Below are positions 32,260 to 38,804 of a stretch of DNA of 38,804 nucleotides, piece by piece; within the stretch, counting starts at the first letter, position 1, and each line of letters opens with the position of its first letter. This stretch comes from Candidatus Aalborgicola bjergmarkensis. Its GTDB lineage: Bacteria > Pseudomonadota > Gammaproteobacteria > Burkholderiales > Burkholderiaceae_C. The position numbers and the translations under genes were made by a program. Where the stretch lies: NCBI GenBank assembly GCA_016708725.1, contig JADJFE010000022.1, forward strand, positions 1 to 38,804, given 5' to 3'. The notes beneath the pieces were generated by a model. That model was given only the letters and a program-made list of their open reading frames with translations. It made no database searches and was not told where the DNA came from.

Positions 32260-35130
32260 ATGAATATCAATTTGCATGTGAATCAGGTCGCCCGACAAGG
32301 CGACGTTACCCCGGATGTGCCGCTGCTGGATTTCCTGCGCGACACCTTGGGATTGACCGGCACCAAGCGCGGTTGCGACTCGGGCAAATGCGGCGCCTGC
32401 ACGGTGCTGGTGGACGGTAAGGCCACCAAGAGCTGCCAGAAACTCGCCGTCGAAACCAGCGACTGCGCCGTGACCACCATCGAAGGTGTTGCGGGCGCCG
32501 AACTGCATCCGCTGCAGCAGGCACTGTGGGACAACTTTGCCGTGCAAAACGGGTTTTCGACACCCGGCACCATCATGGCCGCACTGGAGTTGCTCAATAC
32601 CAACCCCGACCCGACGGAAGCCGACATCAAGCAATGGCTGCAAGGTAATCTGTCGCGGGAAACCGGCTACCAGCAGGTGGTTGATGCCATCAGGAACGCA
32701 GCCGCCCAGCTCAATGGCCGCCCGGTGCAAGCACCCCCTGCTGCTACCAGCCAGGCCATCGGTCAGCCGGTGCAGACGGTGCTCACGCGTGAACTCGTCA
32801 CGGGCCAGACCCAGTTCATCGCCGACATGGCCATGCCCGGCATGGCGCACGCCGCCATTTTGCAAAGTCCACACGGGCACGCCATCATCAGGAACATCGA
32901 CATCACCGAGGCGCAGAACATGCCCGGCGTGATCCGGGTCTTTACGGCCAAGGACACTGAAGGCGTGATGCCCATGCCGGTGATCTGGATTCCACCCAAC
33001 ACCGAAAACCATTTCTTGCCCCACCCCTCGGGCATCGTACCCGGCTCGCACCGTGTGTTCGCGACCGACCGGGTGCGCTTCGTCGGTGACCAGCTGGCTG
33101 CCGTGGTGGCTGAAACGCGCGAGCAAGCCTATGCGGCACTGGCCAAAATCCGTGTGGATTTTGAGGCCTTGCCCGTGGTTCTGGAGCCCGAAGCCGCATT
33201 GGCCGAGGGTGCGCCGCAGTTGCACGAAACCGCGCCCAACAACCGCTTGCTGCACACCGTTTTTGGCGACAAGGCGGCGACCGAAGCCGCGATTGCCAGC
33301 GCCGAGGTGGTGGTGACGCAGCGCATGCACAACCAGCGCATGATGCACAACACGCTGGAAGTGCGTGGCGTGCTGGCGGACTTTGATTCCCAGTCCGGCG
33401 AATACACCCTGCGCACCAACACCCAGATTCCGTACCCGCACCGCCTGTTGATTTCGGGCTATGTGCTGGGCATTCCCTACAGCAAGCTGCGTGTGATCGT
33501 CCCACCCATGGGCGAGAGCAATGGCTGCAAGGGCAATCTGTACCCTGACACACCTTTGGTGCTGTGGATGGCCAAACAGCTGGGCCGTCCGGTCAAATGG
33601 GTCGATACCCGCGAAGGCTTTGCGCGCAACACGGCGCAGTCACGCGACCAGGTGCAGTACGGCACCATTGCCGGCAGCAAGGACGGCAAGATCAGCGCCC
33701 TGATGTGCCGCGCCTACAGCAATGTGGGTGCTTATCCGGTCATCAACGCGCCAGGCCAGCCACTGCCATTGATCGGAAAGAGTATCACTGGTTCGTACGT
33801 GGTGCCACACGCCTGTTATGAGGTGGACGTGGTCTACACCAACAAGGTTCCGGTCGCACCGATGCGCGGCTCGGGCCGGGCCGAGGCCACGTTTTTTGTC
33901 GAGCGCATGATCGAGCTGTTCGCGCAAAAAATCGGCATGGACCCAGCCGAGGTGCGGCGTATCAACATGGTGCGTGCTGACCAGTTCCCATTCGAAAACG
34001 GCCTGGGCTGGATTTACGACTCGGGTAACTACGAAAACCTGCTCGACATGGCATTGGAAAAGGCCGAATACGCCAATCTCCCTGCGATGAAGCAAGAAGC
34101 TGCGCAACGCGGCAAATGGCTGGGCCTTGGCATCGGCTCGTATGTGGCGGTTGCCGGTGTGGGCAACTCGGCCAAGATGCTGGGCGAAGGGCTGATGAGC
34201 GGCACCTGGGGCCATGCCTACATCAACGTCGCTCCCTCGGGCGAAGTGGTCATCACCACCGGCGCGCAACCACACGGGCAGTCGCAGGACACCACCTTTG
34301 TGCAGGTGGCTGCGCAAGCGCTGCAAATTCCGATGCAGTACATCACGCTCAAGCATTCCGATACCGCAAGCCCGCTGTACTACGGCCAGGCCAGCTACGG
34401 CAGCCGTTCGATGAGCGTTGAAGGTGCTGCCGTGGAAAAAGCCTGCCGCGCCATTATCCAGAAAGCGCGCGAGTTTGCCGCGCACCTGTTCAAGATGCCG
34501 GTTGATCTCATCGACTACCAGGGCGGCAAGGTCATTGGCCGTCCCGCTCCTGAACAGGCCGTGATGACCTTGCAACAGGTCGCGCTGATGCTGTGGCTGG
34601 GCACCGATCTGCCCGAGAGCATGGACCCTGGGCTGGAAGCCCGCGCCTTTTTCGACCCGAAAAACTTCAATTTCCCATTTGGCACACACGTGGCCATCGT
34701 CGAAATCGACAAGGAAACCTGCCAGGTCGAACTCAAGCGTTATGTTGCCGCCAACGACTTTGGCGTCGTTGTCAACCCCGGCGTGGTCGATGGACAAACC
34801 CTGGGCAATGTGGTGCTGGGCATCGGTCAGGCACTGTCCGAAGAAGCCCGTTACGACGCAGATACCGGCAGGATGGCCAGCGCCGACTTTGACAGCTATG
34901 CCATGCCGCGCGCCGACTGGCTGCCGCGCATCGAGATGCTGCGCACCGAAACCCCTTCGCCGTCCAATCCGCTGGGCGCCAAGGGCGCAGGCGATGTCAG
35001 CAATCCGCCGGTAGCCCCCGCCATCGTCAACGCCATTTGCAACGCCCTGTCCGAGTTCCATATCACGCATATTGATATGCCCGTGACACCGCAGAAGCTC
35101 TGGGCACTGCTTCAATCCGCAAAGGTTTAA
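32260..35130 (+). CDS. Fused [2Fe-2S] / molybdopterin oxidoreductase (xanthine dehydrogenase family), divergent
   Basis: A 956-residue protein of the molybdenum-hydroxylase family. The plant-type [2Fe-2S] domain has C39, C44, C47 and C59, all present. The helical second-cluster domain (about 80-145) keeps its fold, but all four ligands are changed: NGFS (97-100) replaces CGFC, and S132-R-E134 replaces CRC. The molybdopterin part (about 165-956) has APMRGSGRAE (533 on). MGESNGCKG (417-425) stands where GGGFGGK is usual, and KGAGD (908-912) replaces KGxGE, putting Asp at the catalytic Glu. There is no signal peptide. It is followed 4 bp later by the FAD-fold subunit. The substrate is unknown. 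Confidence 0.88.
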   Translation: MNINLHVNQVARQGDVTPDVPLLDFLRDTLGLTGTKRGCDSGKCGACTVLVDGKATKSCQKLAVETSDCAVTTIEGVAGAELHPLQQALWDNFAVQNGFSTPGTIMAALELLNTNPDPTEADIKQWLQGNLSRETGYQQVVDAIRNAAAQLNGRPVQAPPAATSQAIGQPVQTVLTRELVTGQTQFIADMAMPGMAHAAILQSPHGHAIIRNIDITEAQNMPGVIRVFTAKDTEGVMPMPVIWIPPNTENHFLPHPSGIVPGSHRVFATDRVRFVGDQLAAVVAETREQAYAALAKIRVDFEALPVVLEPEAALAEGAPQLHETAPNNRLLHTVFGDKAATEAAIASAEVVVTQRMHNQRMMHNTLEVRGVLADFDSQSGEYTLRTNTQIPYPHRLLISGYVLGIPYSKLRVIVPPMGESNGCKGNLYPDTPLVLWMAKQLGRPVKWVDTREGFARNTAQSRDQVQYGTIAGSKDGKISALMCRAYSNVGAYPVINAPGQPLPLIGKSITGSYVVPHACYEVDVVYTNKVPVAPMRGSGRAEATFFVERMIELFAQKIGMDPAEVRRINMVRADQFPFENGLGWIYDSGNYENLLDMALEKAEYANLPAMKQEAAQRGKWLGLGIGSYVAVAGVGNSAKMLGEGLMSGTWGHAYINVAPSGEVVITTGAQPHGQSQDTTFVQVAAQALQIPMQYITLKHSDTASPLYYGQASYGSRSMSVEGAAVEKACRAIIQKAREFAAHLFKMPVDLIDYQGGKVIGRPAPEQAVMTLQQVALMLWLGTDLPESMDPGLEARAFFDPKNFNFPFGTHVAIVEIDKETCQVELKRYVAANDFGVVVNPGVVDGQTLGNVVLGIGQALSEEARYDADTGRMASADFDSYAMPRADWLPRIEMLRTETPSPSNPLGAKGAGDVSNPPVAPAIVNAICNALSEFHITHIDMPVTPQKLWALLQSAKV

Positions 35131-35134
35131 TGCC

Positions 35135-35965
35135 ATGAATACCACTACCCTTAACTACGCCGCACCCGATAGCCTGCAAGGGGTTCTGTCTTTGCTGGCC
35201 CAGGCTGGCAGCCGGGTTTTGCCCACCTCCGCGTCCTTGCCTAAAGCCGTTGCCCCTGGTACCACCCTGGTCAGCCTGCGCAAGGTGCCGGGTCTATCGG
35301 GTGTGCGCGCTGACGCCGACGCATTGCACATCGGTACTTCGGTCACGTATGCCCAGTTGCAGCAAAGCCAGTTACTCTCGGGTCATGCCGCGCTGGTGCA
35401 GGCGCTGGCGTCCATCCGGGAGCCACACCTGTGCAACCATTGCACGCTTGGTGGCGCACTGCACGAGGGCGGCGCAGCCCACGCACCCGTTTTGGCCGCT
35501 CTGATGGCGCTTGGTGCCCAGGCCGTGGCACTCGGTGCCGATGGCTCTTCCCAGAGCCTGCCGCTGGAGGGCTTGAGCGCCCAGGGCCAGCGTGTGCCCT
35601 TTGCGAGCGGCAAACTGGCCAGCGAGGTTGCGCTGGTCGCCGTGCCCGGAACGCTGAGTGCCTATTGCGCCTTGTCCCAGCTCTCCGGCTTTGAACCCGA
35701 CCGTGGCGTTGCCGTGGCGCTGCGCCTGTCCGGGCGCACGGTGGAGTCGGTGCGTCTGGTACTGGCGGGTTTTTCCGAACAGCCCATGCGCCTTTTGGCA
35801 GTCGAAGCCGCTGTGGCCGGTGGCACGCTGGATGCCAGCCGGATCGCGCAAGCCAGCGAACAGGTCAGCAGCCTTGTCCTGTCCGCGCAGCGCAAGGACA
35901 CGCCGCAAGACTATTTGCAGCAATTGGCCAAGGTGCTGGTCCGGCGTGCGCTGGGACAGTTTTAG
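35135..35965 (+). CDS. FAD-binding-domain (CoxM-like) subunit, divergent
   Basis: A 276-residue protein with the fold pattern of the medium FAD subunit of molybdenum hydroxylases (LNYAAPDSLQGVLSLLAQ; SIREPHLCNHCTLGGAL; a C-terminal CO-dehydrogenase-flavoprotein domain). The two flavin loops are altered: the AGGQSL-type loop is PTSASLPKAV, and the TIGGNLAHADP loop reads TLGGALHEGGA. FAD binding is therefore doubtful or different. It starts 4 bp after the catalytic subunit and ends at a strong terminator. Confidence 0.8.
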   Translation: MNTTTLNYAAPDSLQGVLSLLAQAGSRVLPTSASLPKAVAPGTTLVSLRKVPGLSGVRADADALHIGTSVTYAQLQQSQLLSGHAALVQALASIREPHLCNHCTLGGALHEGGAAHAPVLAALMALGAQAVALGADGSSQSLPLEGLSAQGQRVPFASGKLASEVALVAVPGTLSAYCALSQLSGFEPDRGVAVALRLSGRTVESVRLVLAGFSEQPMRLLAVEAAVAGGTLDASRIAQASEQVSSLVLSAQRKDTPQDYLQQLAKVLVRRALGQF

Positions 35966-35975
35966 GAAACTTTCC

Positions 35976-36040
35976 AAATAACAGCTGCTATTTATTTTGT
36001 ATCCTATCCCGCACGTCCCATGCGGGATAGGGGCTTTTTT
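35976..36040 (+). terminator. Strong terminator, possibly a repeat-derived hairpin
   Basis: CCTATCCCGCA / TGCGGGATAGG is an 11-bp perfect stem (36003-36031) with loop CGTCCCA and T6 after it. It ends the molybdenum-hydroxylase transcript. The preceding ACAGCTGCT and the core CCCGCACGTCCCATGCGGG resemble the dispersed repeat (CCCGCTTGTCCCACGGGGG in copy B), so the terminator may have grown out of a repeat copy. Confidence 0.8.
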
Positions 36041-36068
36041 ACTTGTAATGGTGAAGGAAGAAAACTTT

Positions 36069-36911
36069 ATGAAGATGTACCAATGGAGTATGGGTGCCTG
36101 CCTGGCGATGCTGTTGAGCGCCTGTGGAGGTGGTAGCGGTGATGTTGTCAACAACGCCCCCATCGCCAACGCTGGAGCCAATCAGTCAGGTGTTCCGATG
36201 CCGTGGAAGGTGGTGCTGGATGGCAGCCGCAGCTCTGATCCCGATGGCGATAAACTTTCGTACAAGTGGACGCTGACCAGCCAGCCCGCCAACAGCAAGG
36301 CCACACTCAGCCTGGATTTTTTGGCAAATCCCAGCTTTATTCCTGACAAGGAGGGTACCTACATCGCAAGCCTGGTCGTCAATGATGGCCTGCTCAGCAG
36401 CCAGCCGGCTACGGTGAGTATTACCGTCAAGCAGAATGTGACCATCAAGGAGCCGGACAATGAGATTGAAAAGCGCAATGCTGCGACCCTGAAGCAGATT
36501 TTTGCCAACAATGATTCCAAGAAGTTTGATGACAATCTGGCCATGTTCGCCCAGAATTTTGTGGGCTATGGCAGTGGCTTCCCTAACAATGGGGTTATCT
36601 ATGGCCCACAGGCCATGGTGAACTACTTCCGTGGCACTGAAGGGGATGCCTTTCCGGGTGGGCAACACGTAATCCACCATCTGTTGACACAAGGTGAATA
36701 CCTGAGTGTGGATTTTTCGTATACAGCCCCCTTTTCGGGCGTGTTAAGCATTTACCAGAAACCGTATCCACCAACCAACCAGCCGCTTACCTTCCACTAC
36801 AACATGCTTTTGCGGTTTGCTGACGGAAAAGTAACCGAAGGCTACTGGTTTGGGGAAGACTCCTTCCTGTTGTTGGCGCAGCTGGGCATTATTACCATGG
36901 TTTTCAACTAA
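36069..36911 (+). CDS. Lipoprotein with PKD-like and SnoaL-like domains
   Basis: A 280-residue protein with a lipobox (LLSAC followed by GGGSG). Residues about 30-120 are a PKD/Ig-like domain (NAPIANAGANQSGVP, DGSRSSDPDGDKLSYKW, SLVVNDGLLSS). Residues about 135-280 look like an NTF2/SnoaL domain (YGPQAMVNYFRG, FHYNMLLRFADGKVTEGYWFGED). I chose the ATG at 36069, with GAAGGA upstream and a proper signal peptide; the frame is open to 35997, but that part covers the terminator. Function unknown; probably an envelope companion of the adjacent oxidoreductase. Confidence 0.8.
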   Translation: MKMYQWSMGACLAMLLSACGGGSGDVVNNAPIANAGANQSGVPMPWKVVLDGSRSSDPDGDKLSYKWTLTSQPANSKATLSLDFLANPSFIPDKEGTYIASLVVNDGLLSSQPATVSITVKQNVTIKEPDNEIEKRNAATLKQIFANNDSKKFDDNLAMFAQNFVGYGSGFPNNGVIYGPQAMVNYFRGTEGDAFPGGQHVIHHLLTQGEYLSVDFSYTAPFSGVLSIYQKPYPPTNQPLTFHYNMLLRFADGKVTEGYWFGEDSFLLLAQLGIITMVFN

Positions 36912-36934
36912 ACCTCAGGACAGTTCTTTTTACT

Positions 36935-37115
36935 GCATTTTTGGTAGCTGTTCCCGCTTGTCCCACGGGGGCTGTAGACTGATTTGGTGCTTTGAGGCTA
37001 AATTGAGGCTAAAAACGTGCCACGGAGGCTTGCGGGGAGCACCTGTGGTGCGGCTTTGGTGTTTTTGATATCACGGGTGATATGAAACTGGTGTGATTCA
37101 AGTGATGTGATGTGG
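36935..37115 (+). repeat. Long copy (B) of the dispersed repeat
   Basis: About 180 bp in opposite orientation to copy A (2975-3165), 34 kb away. It contains GGTAGCTG, TTCCCGCTTGTCCCACGGGG, CTGATTTG, the shared blocks GAGGCTAAAAACGTGCCACG and CGGAGGCTTGCGGGGAGC, and the palindrome ATATCACGGGTGATAT. It lies between the lipoprotein stop and the REP-like hairpin. No open frame of note. Confidence 0.8.
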
Positions 37116-37138
37116 ATTTCGAAGGTCTCGCGAACTTC

Positions 37139-37183
37139 GTAGGAGCGGGCCATGCCCGCGAATCCGCATCGCGGGCATGGCCC
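37139..37183. repeat. REP-like palindrome with GTAG head
   Basis: GTAGGAGC (37139-37146) is followed by a perfect 15-bp stem, GGGCCATGCCCGCGA / TCGCGGGCATGGCCC (37147-37183), with a 7-base loop. This is the arrangement of GTAG-type REP elements best known from Pseudomonas and relatives. It lies between the convergent lipoprotein and mocA genes, the usual place for such hairpins. No RAYT transposase is in the window. Confidence 0.65.
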
Positions 37184-37190
37184 TGAAACA

Positions 37191-37760
37191 TCACATCAGT
37201 TTGAATCGCACCCCCAGGAGCGCTGCGGCACGCTCCACATCGGCCAGTGTGTCGATGTCGGTCACGCTGCCGATGTCGTCCACCTCCAGCCAGTGGCTGG
37301 AAAACTGGCGGACAACGCTGGCTGCGCCGGGCGCGCCCTGCAAACCCAGTAGCGCTGTGCGGCAGGCCGCAGAGAATCCGACCGGATGCCCGCGCTGGCC
37401 CCGGTACACCGGCACCACGACCGGATGGGTCGCCAGCGCTTGTGCTATCGCCTTGATTGTCTGCGGAGAAACCAGCGGCAGATCCGCTGGCAGGATCAGC
37501 CAGCCGCCCGCACTGGACGCGCAGGCGCGCACGGCAGCAGCAATGCAGTCGCCCATGCTGGCGTGTGGGCCTTGTTCCAGGTGCATGGGCAAACCGCTGG
37601 CCTGAACGGCGTCCAGCGTGTGCTGCAACACCGTTTTCTCACCCAGCACCGCTTGCAGTTTGTGGGTTGTGCCACCGGAGGCCAAAAAACGTTCGCCGCG
37701 CCCCGAGGCCAGCACCAACACCACCGGCAACGCCAAGATTACGGCACCTCGCGCACGCAC
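37191..37760 (-). CDS. mocA: MocA-like molybdenum cofactor nucleotidyltransferase
   Basis: A 189-residue NTP-transferase-fold protein with LASGRGERF (usual LAAGxGxR), LPADLPLV (metal-binding Asp) and GQRGHPVGF, as in MocA, which makes the cytosine dinucleotide form of the molybdenum cofactor for xanthine-dehydrogenase-family enzymes. The start at 37760 gives a 22-bp overlap with xdhC; a later start just before the VLASGRG strand is possible. It lies next to the molybdenum hydroxylase, convergent with it, and is probably its cofactor supplier. Confidence 0.85.
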   Translation of the reverse strand: MRARGAVILALPVVLVLASGRGERFLASGGTTHKLQAVLGEKTVLQHTLDAVQASGLPMHLEQGPHASMGDCIAAAVRACASSAGGWLILPADLPLVSPQTIKAIAQALATHPVVVPVYRGQRGHPVGFSAACRTALLGLQGAPGAASVVRQFSSHWLEVDDIGSVTDIDTLADVERAAALLGVRFKLM

Positions 37761-38740
37761 GCAGGCGTTGCTGCGGCCTGGGCGTTTTTCACCTGCACCA
37801 TTTCGGCCATGATGGAAACCGCGATTTCCCCCGGAGTCTTGCTGCCCAAAGCCAAGCCAACCGGGCCATGCAGGCGCGCCAGTTCAGCCTCCGTCATGTC
37901 GAAATGCTCGGCCAGCCGTTGCCTGCGTGCGGCCTGGTTGCGCCGCGAGCCCAGGGCGCCAACATAAAAGGCGTCGGACTTCAAGGCTTCCAGCAAGGCC
38001 ATGTCGTCGAGTTTGGGGTCATGCGTAAGCGCCACAATGGCCGTGTGCGCGTCGGGACACAAGGCTCGCACCACATCGTCGGGCATGCCAGCCTGGTGAG
38101 CCAGTCCCAGCGCGCCCAGGTCTGCGTTGTATTCCTCGCGTGGGTCGCACACCAGCACTTCAAAGTCGAGCATGCGTGCAATCTGGGCCACCGCCAGCGA
38201 CAACTGGCCCGCGCCAATCAGCAGCAAGCGCCAGCGCGGCCCGAAGATGCTGACAAGATTTTCGCCATCAAATTCCAACGTTTGTCCGCGTGTGGCAGGG
38301 TGCAAGTGGACGGTACCACTGGGTAGATGCACATGCCGCGCCACCAATGCGTGGTTCTGGGTGCGTTGCAGTACCTCCTCGATCCAGTCCGTTGCATGCA
38401 CGGGCTCCTGCAGCAAACGCAGGGTGCCGCCGCACGGCAAGCCAAATCGGCTGGCCTCTTCCTTGGTCACGCCATAGACTACTACACGGGGTAAGGTAGA
38501 TGCTTCCAGTGGTTCCGGGTCGGCCACCATACGTGCCTTGGTGCGTGTGATCAGATCGTCCTCAACGCAGCCGCCCGATACCGATCCACTCACGCGCCCA
38601 TCGTCGCGCACCGCCAGCAAGGCTCCGGCAGGCCGGGGCGCACTGCCCCAGGTTTCCAATACCGTGATGAGACTGACGGCGTGCCCCGCGCGCTTCCACG
38701 CCAGTGCATCACCCAGAACACGCAAATCCAGACTCTCCAT
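37739..38740 (-). CDS. xdhC: XdhC/CoxI-family molybdenum hydroxylase maturation protein
   Basis: A 333-residue two-domain protein. The N-terminal XdhC/CoxI domain has TVLETWGSAPRPAGALLAV and GSVSGGCVEDD. The C-terminal Rossmann-like domain has LLIGAGQLSLAVAQIARML, DPREEY, LTHDPKLDDMALLEAL and YVGALGSRRN. XdhC proteins hold and sulfurate the molybdenum cofactor before insertion. The ATG at 38740 follows an AAGGTGG ribosome site. It is followed by mocA in the same operon. Confidence 0.92.
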   Translation of the reverse strand: MESLDLRVLGDALAWKRAGHAVSLITVLETWGSAPRPAGALLAVRDDGRVSGSVSGGCVEDDLITRTKARMVADPEPLEASTLPRVVVYGVTKEEASRFGLPCGGTLRLLQEPVHATDWIEEVLQRTQNHALVARHVHLPSGTVHLHPATRGQTLEFDGENLVSIFGPRWRLLLIGAGQLSLAVAQIARMLDFEVLVCDPREEYNADLGALGLAHQAGMPDDVVRALCPDAHTAIVALTHDPKLDDMALLEALKSDAFYVGALGSRRNQAARRQRLAEHFDMTEAELARLHGPVGLALGSKTPGEIAVSIMAEMVQVKNAQAAATPACVREVP

Positions 38741-38749
38741 CCGGCCACC

Positions 38750-38804
38750 TTATTCCGGTTTGCGCGTTGGTTTTATCAGTACGTACTGCGCCAGTTCTCC
38801 GCGC
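38750..38804 (-). CDS. C-terminal end of an unidentified gene, cut by window edge
   Basis: On the minus strand an open frame from the window edge ends at TAA (38752-38750), just before the xdhC ribosome site, reading RGELAQYVLIKPTRKPE. The 9-bp spacing to the xdhC start suggests an upstream gene of the same operon. Too short to identify. Confidence 0.4.
   Translation of the reverse strand, partial: RGELAQYVLIKPTRKPE

Noticed and set aside
32122..33441. Long open frame (439 codons) antisense to the molybdenum hydroxylase, and a similar one at 33640-35145
   Set aside because: High-GC codon bias of the real gene leaves its complement open; the products are His/Gly-rich with no domain.
35997..36068. 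Longer N-terminus for the PKD-SnoaL lipoprotein
   Set aside because: The extension would translate the terminator hairpin and place 24 residues before a complete lipoprotein signal peptide; the ATG at 36069 has a good ribosome site.
37147..37183. REP-like hairpin as a simple terminator for mocA or the lipoprotein
   Set aside because: There is no T tract on either strand, and the GTAG head and 15-bp GC stem fit a REP element better.

Overview
The window looks like chromosomal DNA of a betaproteobacterium, most likely Burkholderiales/Comamonadaceae (Rhodoferax- or Polaromonas-like). The basis is gene content (DUF1841, DUF6279, an HpnCDE squalene module, a CpxP-like/OmpR/HK triad, an XdhC/MocA pair) and several copies of a short dispersed repeat with a core like GATAGCTGCTCCCGC...TCCCATAAGGG, which I associate with Comamonadaceae. 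The species call is inference. There are no rRNA or tRNA genes, no CRISPR array, no phage genes and no transposase. About 93% of the window is coding.

Layout. 1-1288: two neighbouring genes (YciO-type carbamoyl-AMP synthase family; M50 site-2-protease-like membrane peptidase), each broken by one single-base frameshift in a homopolymer. 1304-2928 (-): mlaF-mlaE lipid ABC transporter pair without mlaD. 2975-3165: long copy of the dispersed repeat. 3269-6348 (+): CpxP/Spy-like lipoprotein, response regulator, sensor kinase and tadA, the last three joined by ATGA overlaps. 6328-6533 (-): possible structured ncRNA. 6574-7588 (-): glutathione peroxidase and DUF1841. 7603-9365 (+): pnuC-nadR for nicotinamide riboside salvage. 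9376-13575 (-): REC-PAS-GGDEF-EAL protein and hybrid kinase. 13648-16672 (-): hpnC-hpnD-hpnE for squalene. 16729-17640 (+): patatin lipoprotein. 17895-18065 (+): 56-residue basic protein. 18151-22036 (-): glmU, short kinase, Tat-lipoprotein FAD oxidase. 22040-28411 (+): DUF6279 lipoprotein, potG-potH-potI without potF, then a two-gene Aer/CetB + CetA-like energy-taxis receptor. 28470-31633 (-): two tandem-duplicated small outer-membrane barrels and a larger porin. 31872-38804: a molybdenum-hydroxylase island: NTF2-like protein, fused [2Fe-2S]/molybdopterin protein, FAD-fold protein and a PKD+SnoaL lipoprotein on +; MocA and XdhC on -.

The best candidate for something undescribed is the molybdenum-hydroxylase island. 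The 956-residue protein keeps the four cysteines of the plant-type [2Fe-2S] cluster but has lost all four of the second cluster. It also has a rewritten glycine-rich molybdopterin loop and Asp where the catalytic Glu is expected. Its FAD-fold partner has lost the usual flavin loops as well. All reading frames are intact and cofactor-maturation genes sit alongside, so this looks like a coherent divergent subclass rather than decay. Other notable items are the dispersed repeat (two ~180-bp copies in opposite orientation, three short copies read in frame inside proteins, one acting as a terminator), a GTAG-headed REP-like hairpin, and the split chemoreceptor joined to a polyamine-type transporter.
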